In this document: piece by piece, positions 1-7,905 of the stretch
Position numbering within the stretch: position 1 is the first letter of the stretch
Layout of the letters: each line of letters opens with the position of its first letter
From: Actinoplanes sandaracinus
Lineage (GTDB): Bacteria > Actinomycetota > Actinomycetes > Mycobacteriales > Micromonosporaceae
Assembly: GCF_030009775.1 (NCBI RefSeq)
Contig: NZ_JASCTH010000010.1
Coordinates: 165,266-229,265, forward strand
DNA: 64,000 bases
Direction of reading: 5' to 3'
Notes under the pieces: generated by a model
Seen by the model: only the letters and a program-made list of their open reading frames with translations
Databases searched by the model: none
Told to the model about the DNA's origin: nothing
Position numbers and translations under genes: made by a program

Positions 1-75
1 GGGGGGGGGGGGGCCGGGGGGGGGGGGGCCCCGGGGGGGGGGGGGGGGGGGGCCCCCCCCCCCCCCCCCCCCCCC
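1..75. repeat. G/C homopolymer tract at window start
   Basis: The first 75 bases consist only of runs of G and C, with no A or T. No coding or regulatory structure can be read in it. It most likely marks a contig end or a sequencing/assembly artefact, although a genuine low-complexity tract cannot be excluded from the sequence alone. Confidence 0.8.
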
Positions 76-94
76 ACCGCTGCGCACCGATCAC

Positions 95-1375
95 TCAGTG
101 GACGACGGCCGCCACCGGCTCCGGCCGACCGGACGGGAGGCGGTGCGGCTGGACCACCAGGAAGTAGACCAGGGTGGCGGCCAGCATGCCGCCGAAGACG
201 ACGACGGCCATCGAGACCGCGCCGACGCCGAGCACCCCGACCAGCGGCGCCGCCAGCGCGCCGACACCGAACTGAACCGCGCCCAGCAGGGCGGCCGCGG
301 TGCCCGCCGCCTCGCCGTGCCGGGACAGCGCCAGCGCGGGGGCGTTCGGCATGGCCAGGCCGACCGTGGCGAGCACCAGCCAGAGCGGGATCAGGATGCC
401 GGCCAGGCCGCCGATCCCGGTGGCGGCCAGGACGAGGAACACCAGGCCGAACCCGAGGCCGGCCAGCAGCGAGCCGCTCATGATCTGCTGAGGTGTCCAG
501 CGGCGGAGCAGGCGCACGTTGAACTGGGTGGCGCCGATCAGGCCGACCGCGCCACCGGCGAAGGTCAGCGCGAACTGCTGCTCGCTCATGCCGAAACCGT
601 CCTGGAAGACGTAGGACGACCCGCTCACGTAGGCGAACAGCGCCGCCATCGCCAACCCGGCCACCAGGATCAGGCCCACGTACACCCGGTCGGTGAGCAG
701 CCTGCCGTAGTCACGGACGGTGCCCAGCACGCCCCCGTTGCGGCGCTTCGCGGCCGGCAGGGTCTCCGGCAGGACCAGCGCGGAGACCGCCATGATCGTG
801 ACACCGGCGACGGTCAGGACCACGAACACACCGCGCCAGGACGTCCAGTTCAGCACCAGGCCGCCGACGGTCGGGGCCAGGATCGGGGCCACCCCGACGA
901 CCAGCATCAGGCGGGAGAAGAGGCGGGCCGCGGCCCGGTCGCTGAACAGGTCGCGCACCATCGCCATCGCGACGACGGCGGCCGCCGCCGCGCCGAGCCC
1001 CTGGAGCACCCGGAGCGTGCCGAGCACGGCCACGTTGGGAGCGACGACGCAGAACACCGAGGCGAGCACGTGCACCGCGATGCCGGCGAGCAGCGGCCAC
1101 CGCCGCCCGAACGCGTCGGAGAGCGGCCCGATCAGCAACTGCCCGAACGCCAGGCCGGCGAGCGTGCCGGTCAGCGTGAGCTGCACGGCCGCGGCGCTCG
1201 TGGCCAGGTCGGTGGTGATCGTCGGAAGCGACGGCAGGTACATGTCGATGGTGAGCGGTCCGAGTGCGGTGAGCAGGCCGAGCACGAGAACGATCCGGAA
1301 GCGGCGCCCCAGCGGGAGTCGCTCTCCGGGAGAGAGGTCGTCGTCGGGTGGGGTGATGGTGCGAGTCTCAGCCAC
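95..1375 (-). CDS. MFS multidrug efflux transporter, Bcr/CflA type
   Basis: A 426-residue integral membrane protein, normal length for a 12-helix DHA1-type major facilitator, expected to export drugs by proton antiport across the cytoplasmic membrane. The first helix carries DMYLPSLPTI, typical of the Bcr/CflA subfamily, and the loop after helix 2 has a motif-A-like GPLSDAFGRR. Hydrophobic stretches continue to about residue 410. The start is a GTG at 1375 with AAAGG directly before it, so the ribosome site is poor and the exact start is not secure. It stands alone; the substrate cannot be predicted. Confidence 0.9.
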   Translation of the reverse strand: MAETRTITPPDDDLSPGERLPLGRRFRIVLVLGLLTALGPLTIDMYLPSLPTITTDLATSAAAVQLTLTGTLAGLAFGQLLIGPLSDAFGRRWPLLAGIAVHVLASVFCVVAPNVAVLGTLRVLQGLGAAAAAVVAMAMVRDLFSDRAAARLFSRLMLVVGVAPILAPTVGGLVLNWTSWRGVFVVLTVAGVTIMAVSALVLPETLPAAKRRNGGVLGTVRDYGRLLTDRVYVGLILVAGLAMAALFAYVSGSSYVFQDGFGMSEQQFALTFAGGAVGLIGATQFNVRLLRRWTPQQIMSGSLLAGLGFGLVFLVLAATGIGGLAGILIPLWLVLATVGLAMPNAPALALSRHGEAAGTAAALLGAVQFGVGALAAPLVGVLGVGAVSMAVVVFGGMLAATLVYFLVVQPHRLPSGRPEPVAAVVH

Positions 1376-1507
1376 CCTTTCGGCAAGTTGCCCCGCGCCC
1401 GGGTTCTTCCTGCTTCGCCCGATTGGTAACGGCGGTCACAACGACGCTGGGGCCGGTGTCCTCCGATGGGGTGTTTCTCCTGCTACTTGCGCGTACCGGA
1501 GGTGAAG

Positions 1508-1609
1508 ATGTGTTTTCTGGTGTGGGCGCCGCAGGCCGTCCCGGCGGGCCGGCACACGGCGGCGTGCCCCTCGAGGCACAGGCCGCCCGCAGCCCTGGTG
1601 CCGGACTAG
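1508..1609 (+). CDS. possible 33-residue small protein
   Basis: An ATG at 1508 is preceded at ideal spacing by GGAGG (1498-1502), one of the best ribosome sites in this part of the window. The frame encodes MCFLVWAPQAVPAGRHTAAC and 13 more residues, then stops at TAG 1607-1609. It has cysteines at positions 2 and 20 and no recognisable domain. It could be a leader peptide or a small protein cotranscribed with the next gene 40 bases downstream. The case rests on the Shine-Dalgarno only. Confidence 0.3.
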   Translation: MCFLVWAPQAVPAGRHTAACPSRHRPPAALVPD

Positions 1610-1648
1610 TGAGTCGCGCGCCGGGAGAGCCGGATACGGTTGGCGACT

Positions 1649-1927
1649 ATGACGACCTATTCCGGTCCGGCGAGGCTGACCCTTGTCGACGGCACACGCG
1701 TGCCCGGCATGGCCTCGCTGAGCACCAATCAGCGCGGGGGCATCGAGGGCTGGGGCGGCACGTTCCGCCCGGACCAGACGAATGCGGACATCCGCAACGC
1801 GAGCGACGGGCTGTCCCTGGAGTTGCCCTACGACCAGATCGGGGCGGTGGCCGTCACCGGTGTCCGAAAACTGCTCGCGACGCAGATACTGGTGTCGCTC
1901 TCCGGCAGCGGGCCCGCACCGTTCTGA
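1649..1927 (+). CDS. hypothetical 92-residue protein
   Basis: A short soluble protein starting MTTYSGPARLTLVDGTRV. It has alternating hydrophobic beta-type segments and Gly-rich turns, and no signal peptide or membrane segment. The ATG at 1649 is preferred to an in-frame TTG at 1640. I do not recognise a family; the composition and the strong hairpin just after the stop suggest a real, separately terminated gene. No function is proposed. Confidence 0.55.
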   Translation: MTTYSGPARLTLVDGTRVPGMASLSTNQRGGIEGWGGTFRPDQTNADIRNASDGLSLELPYDQIGAVAVTGVRKLLATQILVSLSGSGPAPF

Positions 1928-1946
1928 CCCGTCCATCACCCCGGTT

Positions 1947-2020
1947 CCCGCCGGCGGCGTGCGCGCCGGCGGGCCATGAGCTCGCACCGCCGGCGGTCGC
2001 GGCCCTCGACGGCCGCGACC
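1947..2020. terminator. two strong hairpins, probable bidirectional terminator
   Basis: Two GC-rich hairpins lie between converging genes. The first pairs CCCGCCGGCG (1947-1956) with CGCCGGCGGG (1964-1973) around a 7-base loop. The second pairs GGTCGCGGCC (1995-2004) with GGCCGCGACC (2011-2020) around a 6-base loop. Neither has a U-tract, as is usual in actinomycetes. Confidence 0.7.
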
Positions 2021-2030
2021 TCGGCCCTTC

Positions 2031-2084
2031 GCCGTAGGTGAGAGCGATGTCCGGGGCAGCCGTAGGCGAGAGCGATGTCCGGGG
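2031..2084. repeat. two tandem 26-bp direct repeats
   Basis: GCCGTAGGTGAGAGCGATGT plus six bases (2031-2056) is repeated at 2059-2084 with one substitution and a period of 28. The copies lie between the terminator hairpins and the 3' end of the next gene. Read on the minus strand they would encode DIALTYG and DIALAYG, so they may be a scar of a duplicated coding segment. Confidence 0.7.
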
Positions 2085-2119
2085 ACACCGCGGGACCCGG
2101 CGGTGAGCCCGGCCGGCGA

Positions 2120-4096
2120 TCACGGCCGGGCGGGCGCGGACACCAGCAGGACACGGTCGTCGCGGACGATGAGGACCCGGCCGTCCTCGGAGGCGGCGAG
2201 CACCTCCCGCCCGGCAATCTCCACGCTGTCCAGGCTCTGGCGGCCGCAACCGGCCGGCCCGCACCTCCAAAGCACCTGCCGCCAGTGTTCGGGCTGCGCC
2301 GGCTCGGCCGACGTGCCGATCCTGACGTACAGCCCCGGTGGCTCCGTCGCTTCGGCGGCGGTCGCGTACACCTCGGAGCCGACCGTGGTCACCGCTCCCG
2401 ACCATGGCGCGATCTCGTTGCTCTCCAGCGGCATCAGCTGCTCCCCGATGCGCAGGCTGCCCGGTTCGAAGCTGACGGTCTGCCCGGTGACGGCGGGAAG
2501 CGCGGCCCAGGCGGTGTCCTGGTCGCCGGAGAAAGTCGACGAGGTCCGCGGGTTCGCGCAGGTCACCGGGTCGCACGTCACCAGGTTGGTGAGCGGGCCG
2601 GTGCGGATGGCCAGGACCGGGCGCCCGTCGGCGCCGATCGCCAGGGCGGTCCGGCGCCGGCCGGCGAAGTCGTCGTCGGGAAGACGCTCGACGGTGCCGG
2701 CGCGATGACGTTCCGGCGCGGCGCAGGTGGCGTCCGGGCACCGGATGAGGGTGACGCCGAAGGTGGGCTCGCCGGGTTCCTCCTCCTCGGAGGCCGTCGC
2801 CAGGCCGAACCAGACCGAGTGGTCGGGAGCGACCGCGACGGCGAGTTCCGGCCATCCGTACGCCTCCTTCGCCGAAGCCCGGACCGGCACCCACACCTGT
2901 CGGCATCCCTCGCGGGTGCAACGCGCGAAGTCGATGAACGGGCCGCCGTCGTCCGGGCCGCCGGTCATCGCGGCTTTGACGACGGCGGTGCCGTCCACGC
3001 TGATCGCGGCCGCGCCGCGACCGTCCCATACGCTCGGCCCGCCGTCCCGCGTCACATGCTCGTCGCACACGTCGTTGTCGCAGAACCGGGCGCCGCTGAC
3101 GGTCGCGATGACCGGATGGCCCCCGGCGGGCCAGGCCACCGCCGCCGCGCCACCGATCAGATCGGAGTGCGATCGTACGGTCAGCGCGCCGAACGGGTTC
3201 ACGGCGGCGACCACGGCCGGCGCCAGTAGCACGAGCACCGTCGCCACCGGGGCGGCCCAGGGCCGGCGTACCGGCTCTCCGGAGAGCGTGGCCAGGCGGG
3301 CGTCGACGGCCGCCAGATCCACCGCGTCCCGCCCGTCCGTCCGGGGTTCGGCGCGCTGCAGCAGGTGGACGTGGGCAAGGAGGCCGGCCTGCGCCGCGAC
3401 CACTCCGGTGATCAGGATCGCGCCGATCACCCGTGCGACGACGGGGTGGATCAGGTCGCCGGTGAGAGGCTCGCCGGCCGCCCACGCCAGGACCAGCGGA
3501 ACGACGACGCCACCTAGCAGGACGGCTCCGGCGGTGCCGGTGACGCGCCCGCTGGTCAGCTCGAGGCCGAGTCCGCCGCCCTGTCGAGCGAACAGGCCGA
3601 TCAGCAGTCGTGCCGCCAGGACGGCCGCAACCGTGAGCGTGCCCAGGGCCACGATGAGGCCCGGTAGTCCCTCGGCGATCGCGGTGACCATCGTCAGCAG
3701 CAGCGTCGCGCCGATCGCCACCGAGCACAGTCCGATCGCGTAGACCGGGAGACGCTTCAGGGCGGCCACGACCGCCGCCCGTGGGCGGACGGTCCGGCCC
3801 CGTGCCGCGCCGGTCGCGGCCAGCGCCGCCGCATCGAGCCCGATCAGCCAGAGAACCGCTGCCAGAGCCGCCTTCGCCGTGGTCAGGGTCGCGCCGGCGT
3901 GGACGAGCGGAGCGCCGTCGACGATGGTCGTCCGGCCCCGCCCCAGGAGCACGTCCAGCAGGAACAGACCGAGGAGCGCGACGGTCAGGACGGGCAGCAG
4001 CACGGCCAGCAGCCGCCGCCGGTGGACCAGTGCCAGCCGGTAGCCGGCCGCGACGTTCCCGAGCAGTCCGAAGGAGGTGTGGGGTGGGGAGGGCAC
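2120..4096 (-). CDS. membrane protein with repeated C-x4-C motifs
   Basis: A 658-residue protein of unknown family. About the first 330 residues contain several hydrophobic segments (around 28-50, 70-90, 115-140, 145-165, 180-200, 215-240 and 295-320). The remainder is predicted to lie outside the membrane and has repeating beta-type segments. Five evenly scattered C-x4-C motifs (CDNDVC, CTREGC, CPDATC, CDPVTC, CGPAGC) each sit at the end of a hydrophobic strand, which suggests a disulfide-stapled beta-propeller or similar repeat fold. The start is a GTG at 4096. The gene is not linked to its neighbours and its function is unknown. Confidence 0.75.
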   Translation of the reverse strand: MPSPPHTSFGLLGNVAAGYRLALVHRRRLLAVLLPVLTVALLGLFLLDVLLGRGRTTIVDGAPLVHAGATLTTAKAALAAVLWLIGLDAAALAATGAARGRTVRPRAAVVAALKRLPVYAIGLCSVAIGATLLLTMVTAIAEGLPGLIVALGTLTVAAVLAARLLIGLFARQGGGLGLELTSGRVTGTAGAVLLGGVVVPLVLAWAAGEPLTGDLIHPVVARVIGAILITGVVAAQAGLLAHVHLLQRAEPRTDGRDAVDLAAVDARLATLSGEPVRRPWAAPVATVLVLLAPAVVAAVNPFGALTVRSHSDLIGGAAAVAWPAGGHPVIATVSGARFCDNDVCDEHVTRDGGPSVWDGRGAAAISVDGTAVVKAAMTGGPDDGGPFIDFARCTREGCRQVWVPVRASAKEAYGWPELAVAVAPDHSVWFGLATASEEEEPGEPTFGVTLIRCPDATCAAPERHRAGTVERLPDDDFAGRRRTALAIGADGRPVLAIRTGPLTNLVTCDPVTCANPRTSSTFSGDQDTAWAALPAVTGQTVSFEPGSLRIGEQLMPLESNEIAPWSGAVTTVGSEVYATAAEATEPPGLYVRIGTSAEPAQPEHWRQVLWRCGPAGCGRQSLDSVEIAGREVLAASEDGRVLIVRDDRVLLVSAPARP

Positions 4097-4192
4097 CGCG
4101 CGAGACTAGACGACCTGCTCAGCGGGCAGATCCCCTGATCAGACCGGAGACGCGCGGCGTTCGGTGAGCCGGGGAACCCGGCCGTCACGCCG

Positions 4193-5821
4193 TCAGGGCA
4201 GGACGGTCTCCGCGGGCCGGCGAGCGCCCATGACCCGGTCGCGGCCGGCGTGCTTGGCCGCGTAGAGCCGTTCGTCGGCGTGCGCGAGCAGAGACTCCGG
4301 CGAGACCGGACCTCCGGTGTAGGTCGCGACACCGATGCTCACCGTGACGGGAATGGCGCCGGCCAGCGCGCTCCAGTCCGTGCTCCGGACCAGGTCGGCG
4401 AGCGCCTCGCACCGGTGCAGCGCCGCCGTCGCGCCGGCGCCGGGGAGCAGCAGCAGGAACTCTTCGCCGCCCAGCCGTGCGGCGCACTCGGAGCCCGTGG
4501 TGAAACGCTTGAGCAGCGCGCCCAGCTCCTGGAGGACGGCGTCTCCGGCGGCGTGCGACAGGACGTCGTTGATCCGCTTGAAGTGGTCGGCGTCGATCAC
4601 CGCGACCGAGAGCGGTTCCCCGTCGCGCCCGGCGGCGGCGACCGCGGCGGTCAGCCGCTCGTCGATGTAGCGGCGGTTGTGCAGGCCGGTGAGCGCGTCC
4701 TGGTAGGCGAGCGCCTGGAAACGCTCGGAGGACCGCCGGGCCTCCGCCGCCTCGAACACCGCCTGCATCGTGTAGGCGCGGGCCTCCCGCTCGGCCGAGT
4801 GCAGAGCCTCCGAACGGGCATGGAAGACCCGGTATTCGTCGTACGCTTCGCGGTACCGGCCGGCCGCGGCGTACCACTCGGCTCGCGCGTGGTGGACCCG
4901 TGCCGCCACCCCGGCGAGTCCCCGCTGGTCACAGATGGCGCTGGCCCGGTCGAGGGTCTCGCCGGCGAGGTCGGCGCGGCCGGTCCGTTCGTAGATCTCC
5001 ACGAGCGTCAGCAGGCACTCGGGGAGGCTGTCCCCCTCGCTGACCAGCGGGCCGTTCGGGTCGTCCAGCACCGGCTGCAGGGCGGCTTCCGCCTCGTCGA
5101 AGTGGCCCTGCATGAGCGCGATCCGGGCCAGGGTGTCCAGGTGGAGGCCGTCCAGCGTGATGCCCCGATCGGCCGCGAGTGTGCGCATCTGCCGGGCGAG
5201 GTCGTTCGCCGTGTCGACGTCCTCGTTCTCGAAGGCCGTGAACGCCATGTTGTTGATGATGGTCAGGGCCTGGTAGGCGTCGTCGTGCTTCTCCGCGATC
5301 TGCAGGGCCTCACCGAAGCGCCGGGACGCCTCCTGATACTGGCCGTTGAGATCCAGCACCAGGGCCAGGGTGATGAGCTGACTGCCGCGCAGCGGTTCGG
5401 GCAGGCTGTGGGAGTGCTGCAGTCCGGTGACGGCGTGCGCCAGCGATTGGGCGTTGTCGCCGATGCGGCGGAAGAAGACGGCCAGCAACCGGTTGCCCCG
5501 GGCCAGCAGGACGTCGTCGCCGTGCTGCTCGGCCCACATGGTGACGGCCCGGGCGACCCGGCCCAGCTCGGCCACGTCACCTCGGCGGCCCGCGACGTCG
5601 GCGAGGATGAGCTGGGCGCGCTGTGCCAGGTCGTCGAACCCGTGGTTGCGGGCCTGCAGCTCCACGGTGGCAGCCGGAGCCGAGACGGCCTCGAAGTTCG
5701 AGGGCGTGGAGAGTTCCAGTTCCTCGAGGTACGCGACAAGACGGTCACGTATCGTGGGCTCGTTCGGCGGCGACGCGGTCACGGCACTCGTTTCGGCAAC
5801 TCGGTCCACTTCTTGAGGCAT
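4193..5821 (-). CDS. TPR-GGDEF diguanylate cyclase
   Basis: A 542-residue cytoplasmic protein expected to make cyclic di-GMP from two GTP. Residues about 40-365 are helical tetratricopeptide-like repeats; a GGDEF domain spans roughly 368-533. The active-site loop GGEEF is intact at 451-455, as is the DxDHFK-type metal/substrate segment DADHFKRIND. The four residues where an RxxD inhibitory site is normally found (five before GGEEF) are TGSE, so product feedback inhibition is probably missing. There is no membrane segment, so the TPR part is probably the sensor. It starts with ATG at 5821 and stands alone. Confidence 0.92.
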   Translation of the reverse strand: MPQEVDRVAETSAVTASPPNEPTIRDRLVAYLEELELSTPSNFEAVSAPAATVELQARNHGFDDLAQRAQLILADVAGRRGDVAELGRVARAVTMWAEQHGDDVLLARGNRLLAVFFRRIGDNAQSLAHAVTGLQHSHSLPEPLRGSQLITLALVLDLNGQYQEASRRFGEALQIAEKHDDAYQALTIINNMAFTAFENEDVDTANDLARQMRTLAADRGITLDGLHLDTLARIALMQGHFDEAEAALQPVLDDPNGPLVSEGDSLPECLLTLVEIYERTGRADLAGETLDRASAICDQRGLAGVAARVHHARAEWYAAAGRYREAYDEYRVFHARSEALHSAEREARAYTMQAVFEAAEARRSSERFQALAYQDALTGLHNRRYIDERLTAAVAAAGRDGEPLSVAVIDADHFKRINDVLSHAAGDAVLQELGALLKRFTTGSECAARLGGEEFLLLLPGAGATAALHRCEALADLVRSTDWSALAGAIPVTVSIGVATYTGGPVSPESLLAHADERLYAAKHAGRDRVMGARRPAETVLP

Positions 5822-5911
5822 CGTCCACGGCGGCCCCGGTAGACATCAACCTAGTGCGGCGATCGCGAACAGTCACCGGATGGTTCGCGACCGCCGCGGC
5901 TGTCGAGTCGG

Positions 5912-6061
5912 TCAGCGGCCGGACGCGATGATGAGCTCGTCGTAGGAGACCGGCAGATGGATCGAGCGGGTGATCGAGGCGGGGCACGAGCAGGCCGAGC
6001 ACGGTCGCCGGGTCTGAGCGGCGAGGGCTGACAGCAGCGTCCAGCCCTCGTACGAGGGCAT
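5912..6061 (-). pseudogene. remnant of an LLM-class flavin oxidoreductase
   Basis: On the minus strand the frame begins MPSYEGWTLLSALAAQTRR, which resembles the conserved EGWTLL-ALAA-T segment of F420/flavin-dependent luciferase-like monooxygenases. In that family this segment is followed by LGLLV; here LGLLV appears in another frame (starting near 5999), so a frameshift is likely. Nothing upstream or downstream continues the family: the aldo/keto reductase 3' end lies 16 bases upstream. It is read as a broken fragment left by a rearrangement. No function is expected. Confidence 0.4.
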
Positions 6062-6077
6062 GGTCGTCGTCCTTGTC

Positions 6078-7100
6078 TCAGGGGCGGCGGCGCAGGGAGG
6101 CGTCGAGCAGCGCCGGCGGCGTGTCGAACTTCTCGTGCGGGGCGAGGTCGACGCCGGGGGCCACGATCGCGTCGATCGCGTCGAGCACGTCACCGGGCAG
6201 CACCGTGTCCGCGGCGGCGAGCTGGGAGCGCAGGTGGTCCAGGGTGCGCGGTCCGATAATTGCGCTGGTCACCCCCGGGTGGGCGGTGACGAACCCGAGA
6301 GCGAGCTGGATCAGGGTGAGACCGGCCTCCTCGGCGACCGTCACGAGCTGTTCGACCGCGTCGAGCCGGGCGCGGTTGGCGGGGACGGCGAGGTCGAAGC
6401 GCTGCCGCATCAGGGCGGAGCGGTTCGTGCTGATCTCCCGCCCGGCACGGATCGCGCCGGACAGCCATCCCGAGGCGAGCGGGCTCCAGGCGAGCACGCC
6501 CATGCCGTACTCCTGGGTCACCGGCAGCACGTGGGTCTCGATCCCGCGCTGAAGGACGGAGTAGCCGGGCTGCTCGGTGACGTAGGGGCTCAGGTGGTGT
6601 TCCCGGGCGGCCCACCGGGCCTGCACGATGCGATAGGCGGGGAAGGTCGAGGAGCCGAAGTAGCGGATCTTCCCGGCGCGCTGCAGGTCGGTCAGCGCCG
6701 CGAGGGTCTCCTCATCGCCGGTCCTCGGGTCCCAGCGGTGGATCTGGTAGAGGTCGACGTGGTCGACGCCGAGCCGGCGCAGGCTGTCGTCCAGGGCGGT
6801 GACCAGCCAGCGGCGGGAGCTTCCCTGGTGGTTGCGCTCCTGCCCCATCGGCATGGTGGCCTTGGTGGCCAGCACGATGTCGTCGCGGCGGCCGGCGATG
6901 GCCTTGCCGACCATCTGCTCGGACTGGCCGTTGCTGTACATGTCGGCGGTATCGATCAGGTTGATCCCGGCTTCGAGCGCGGCGTCGACGATGGCGGTGG
7001 CGTCGTCCTGGGTGGTGTCGCCGATGCCGCCGAAGTTCATCGCGCCGAGCGCCAGGGTGCTGACCTGGACTCCGGTGCGGCCCAGAGTGCGGTACTGCAT
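6078..7100 (-). CDS. aldo/keto reductase
   Basis: A 340-residue NADPH-dependent oxidoreductase of the aldo/keto reductase superfamily (YajO/Tas-like). It begins MQYRTLGRTGVQVSTLALG. The catalytic Asp-Tyr lie in LIDTADMYSNGQSE, followed by the helix carrying the active-site Lys (VLATKATMP) and the HVDLYQIHRWD segment. The ATG at 7100 follows AGGAGG at good spacing; a longer frame to 7385 runs over the operators and is not used. It is divergent from a TetR gene whose twin operators occupy the shared promoter, so it is probably repressed by that regulator and induced by a reactive carbonyl or quinone-like compound. Confidence 0.93.
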   Translation of the reverse strand: MQYRTLGRTGVQVSTLALGAMNFGGIGDTTQDDATAIVDAALEAGINLIDTADMYSNGQSEQMVGKAIAGRRDDIVLATKATMPMGQERNHQGSSRRWLVTALDDSLRRLGVDHVDLYQIHRWDPRTGDEETLAALTDLQRAGKIRYFGSSTFPAYRIVQARWAAREHHLSPYVTEQPGYSVLQRGIETHVLPVTQEYGMGVLAWSPLASGWLSGAIRAGREISTNRSALMRQRFDLAVPANRARLDAVEQLVTVAEEAGLTLIQLALGFVTAHPGVTSAIIGPRTLDHLRSQLAAADTVLPGDVLDAIDAIVAPGVDLAPHEKFDTPPALLDASLRRRP

Positions 7101-7136
7101 GGCTGTTCCTCCTGGGGATCTGGCATGCTGGAAGTA

Positions 7137-7186
7137 AGCGGAACAACGTTCCGCTCTGACGACGAACATACGGAACATCGTTCCGT
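7137..7186. promoter_or_regulatory. twin TetR-type operators GGAAC-N3-GTTCC
   Basis: Two inverted repeats of the same design lie between the divergent reductase and TetR genes. AGCGGAAC-AAC-GTTCCGCT occupies 7137-7155 and ACGGAAC-ATC-GTTCCGT occupies 7170-7186. Their centres are 32 bases apart, about three helical turns. They are the likely binding sites of the TetR protein at 7219. Confidence 0.8.
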
Positions 7187-7218
7187 TTACCAAGAGGCGT
7201 GACGGGGGTAACAGTCCA

Positions 7219-7815
7219 GTGGTCGACGACGGCACCGGATCCGACGCGGCAGTCCCACGAAAGCGATCCGACGCCCGCCGCAACCAGGAGGCGCTGCTGG
7301 ACGCGGCGGCCGCGGCCTTCATCGCGGCCGGCGTCCATGTGCCGGTGCGCGACATCGCCACCCGGGCCGGCGTCGGCGTCGGCACGATCTACCGCCACTT
7401 CCCGACCCGGGCCGACCTGATCGTCGCCGTCTACCACCACCAGATCGAGGCGTGCGCCGCGGCCGGCCCGCGGTTGCTGGCGAGCGCCGGCACCCCGCAC
7501 GCCGCCCTGGCCGGCTGGATCGACCTCTTCGTCGACTTCCTGGTGACCAAGCACGGCCTGGCCGAGGCTCTGCGGTCCGACGACGCCACCTTCGGAAAAC
7601 TGCACGCACACTTCCTCGACCGCCTGCTCCCGGTCTGCGCCCACCTGCTCGCGGCAGCAGCCGCCGCTGGTGAGATCCGCCCGGACGTGGGCGCCCTGGA
7701 ACTGATGCGCGGCGTCGGCAACCTGTGCATCGGCGACAACAGCGACCCCCGTTACGACGCCCGCCGGATGGTCGGGTTCCTCGTCGCCGGACTGCGCCTG
7801 CCCGCCGTCCCGTGA
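7219..7815 (+). CDS. TetR-family transcriptional regulator
   Basis: A 198-residue regulator. An N-terminal helix-turn-helix covers about residues 20-65, with the typical AAFIAAG, VRDIATRAGVGVGTIYRHF and KxxL-like features (here PTRADLIVAV). The C-terminal region is all-helical and would bind a ligand. The start is a GTG at 7219. It is divergent from the aldo/keto reductase and presumably represses both genes through the twin operators at 7137-7186. The inducer is unknown. Confidence 0.92.
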   Translation: MVDDGTGSDAAVPRKRSDARRNQEALLDAAAAAFIAAGVHVPVRDIATRAGVGVGTIYRHFPTRADLIVAVYHHQIEACAAAGPRLLASAGTPHAALAGWIDLFVDFLVTKHGLAEALRSDDATFGKLHAHFLDRLLPVCAHLLAAAAAAGEIRPDVGALELMRGVGNLCIGDNSDPRYDARRMVGFLVAGLRLPAVP

Positions 7816-7841
7816 TTTTTCCCGGCGATCTCCGGCGAGGA

Positions 7842-7869
7842 CGTCAAGACGGCGGCGGCGGCTCCGACC
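7842..7869 (+). promoter_or_regulatory. candidate ECF42-type promoter (diverged)
   Basis: CGTCAA (7842-7847), 17 bases, then CGACC (7865-7869) lies 36 bases before the YCII gene. The layout matches the stronger pair at 23069 and 23851 (TGTCGA-N17-CTACC) but the elements are degenerate, so it is only a weak candidate for autoregulation by the adjacent sigma factor. Confidence 0.3.
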
Positions 7870-7905
7870 ACCCGGCGACGACAGCTCACGAACGAGGAGT
7901 ACGAC

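Noticed and set aside
1423..2037. 204-codon frame overlapping the hypothetical protein at 1649
   Set aside because: It shows no domain, runs through a terminator hairpin, and lacks a good ribosome site; the frame at 1649 has a more protein-like composition.
3899..4138. Gln/Glu-rich small protein on the plus strand
   Set aside because: It is antisense to the N-terminal membrane segment of the 2120-4096 gene; the Gln/Glu richness is the mirror of Leu-rich helices.
7100..7385. Extended N-terminus of the aldo/keto reductase
   Set aside because: The extension would run through both operators and the TetR coding region; AGGAGG before ATG 7100 fits far better.
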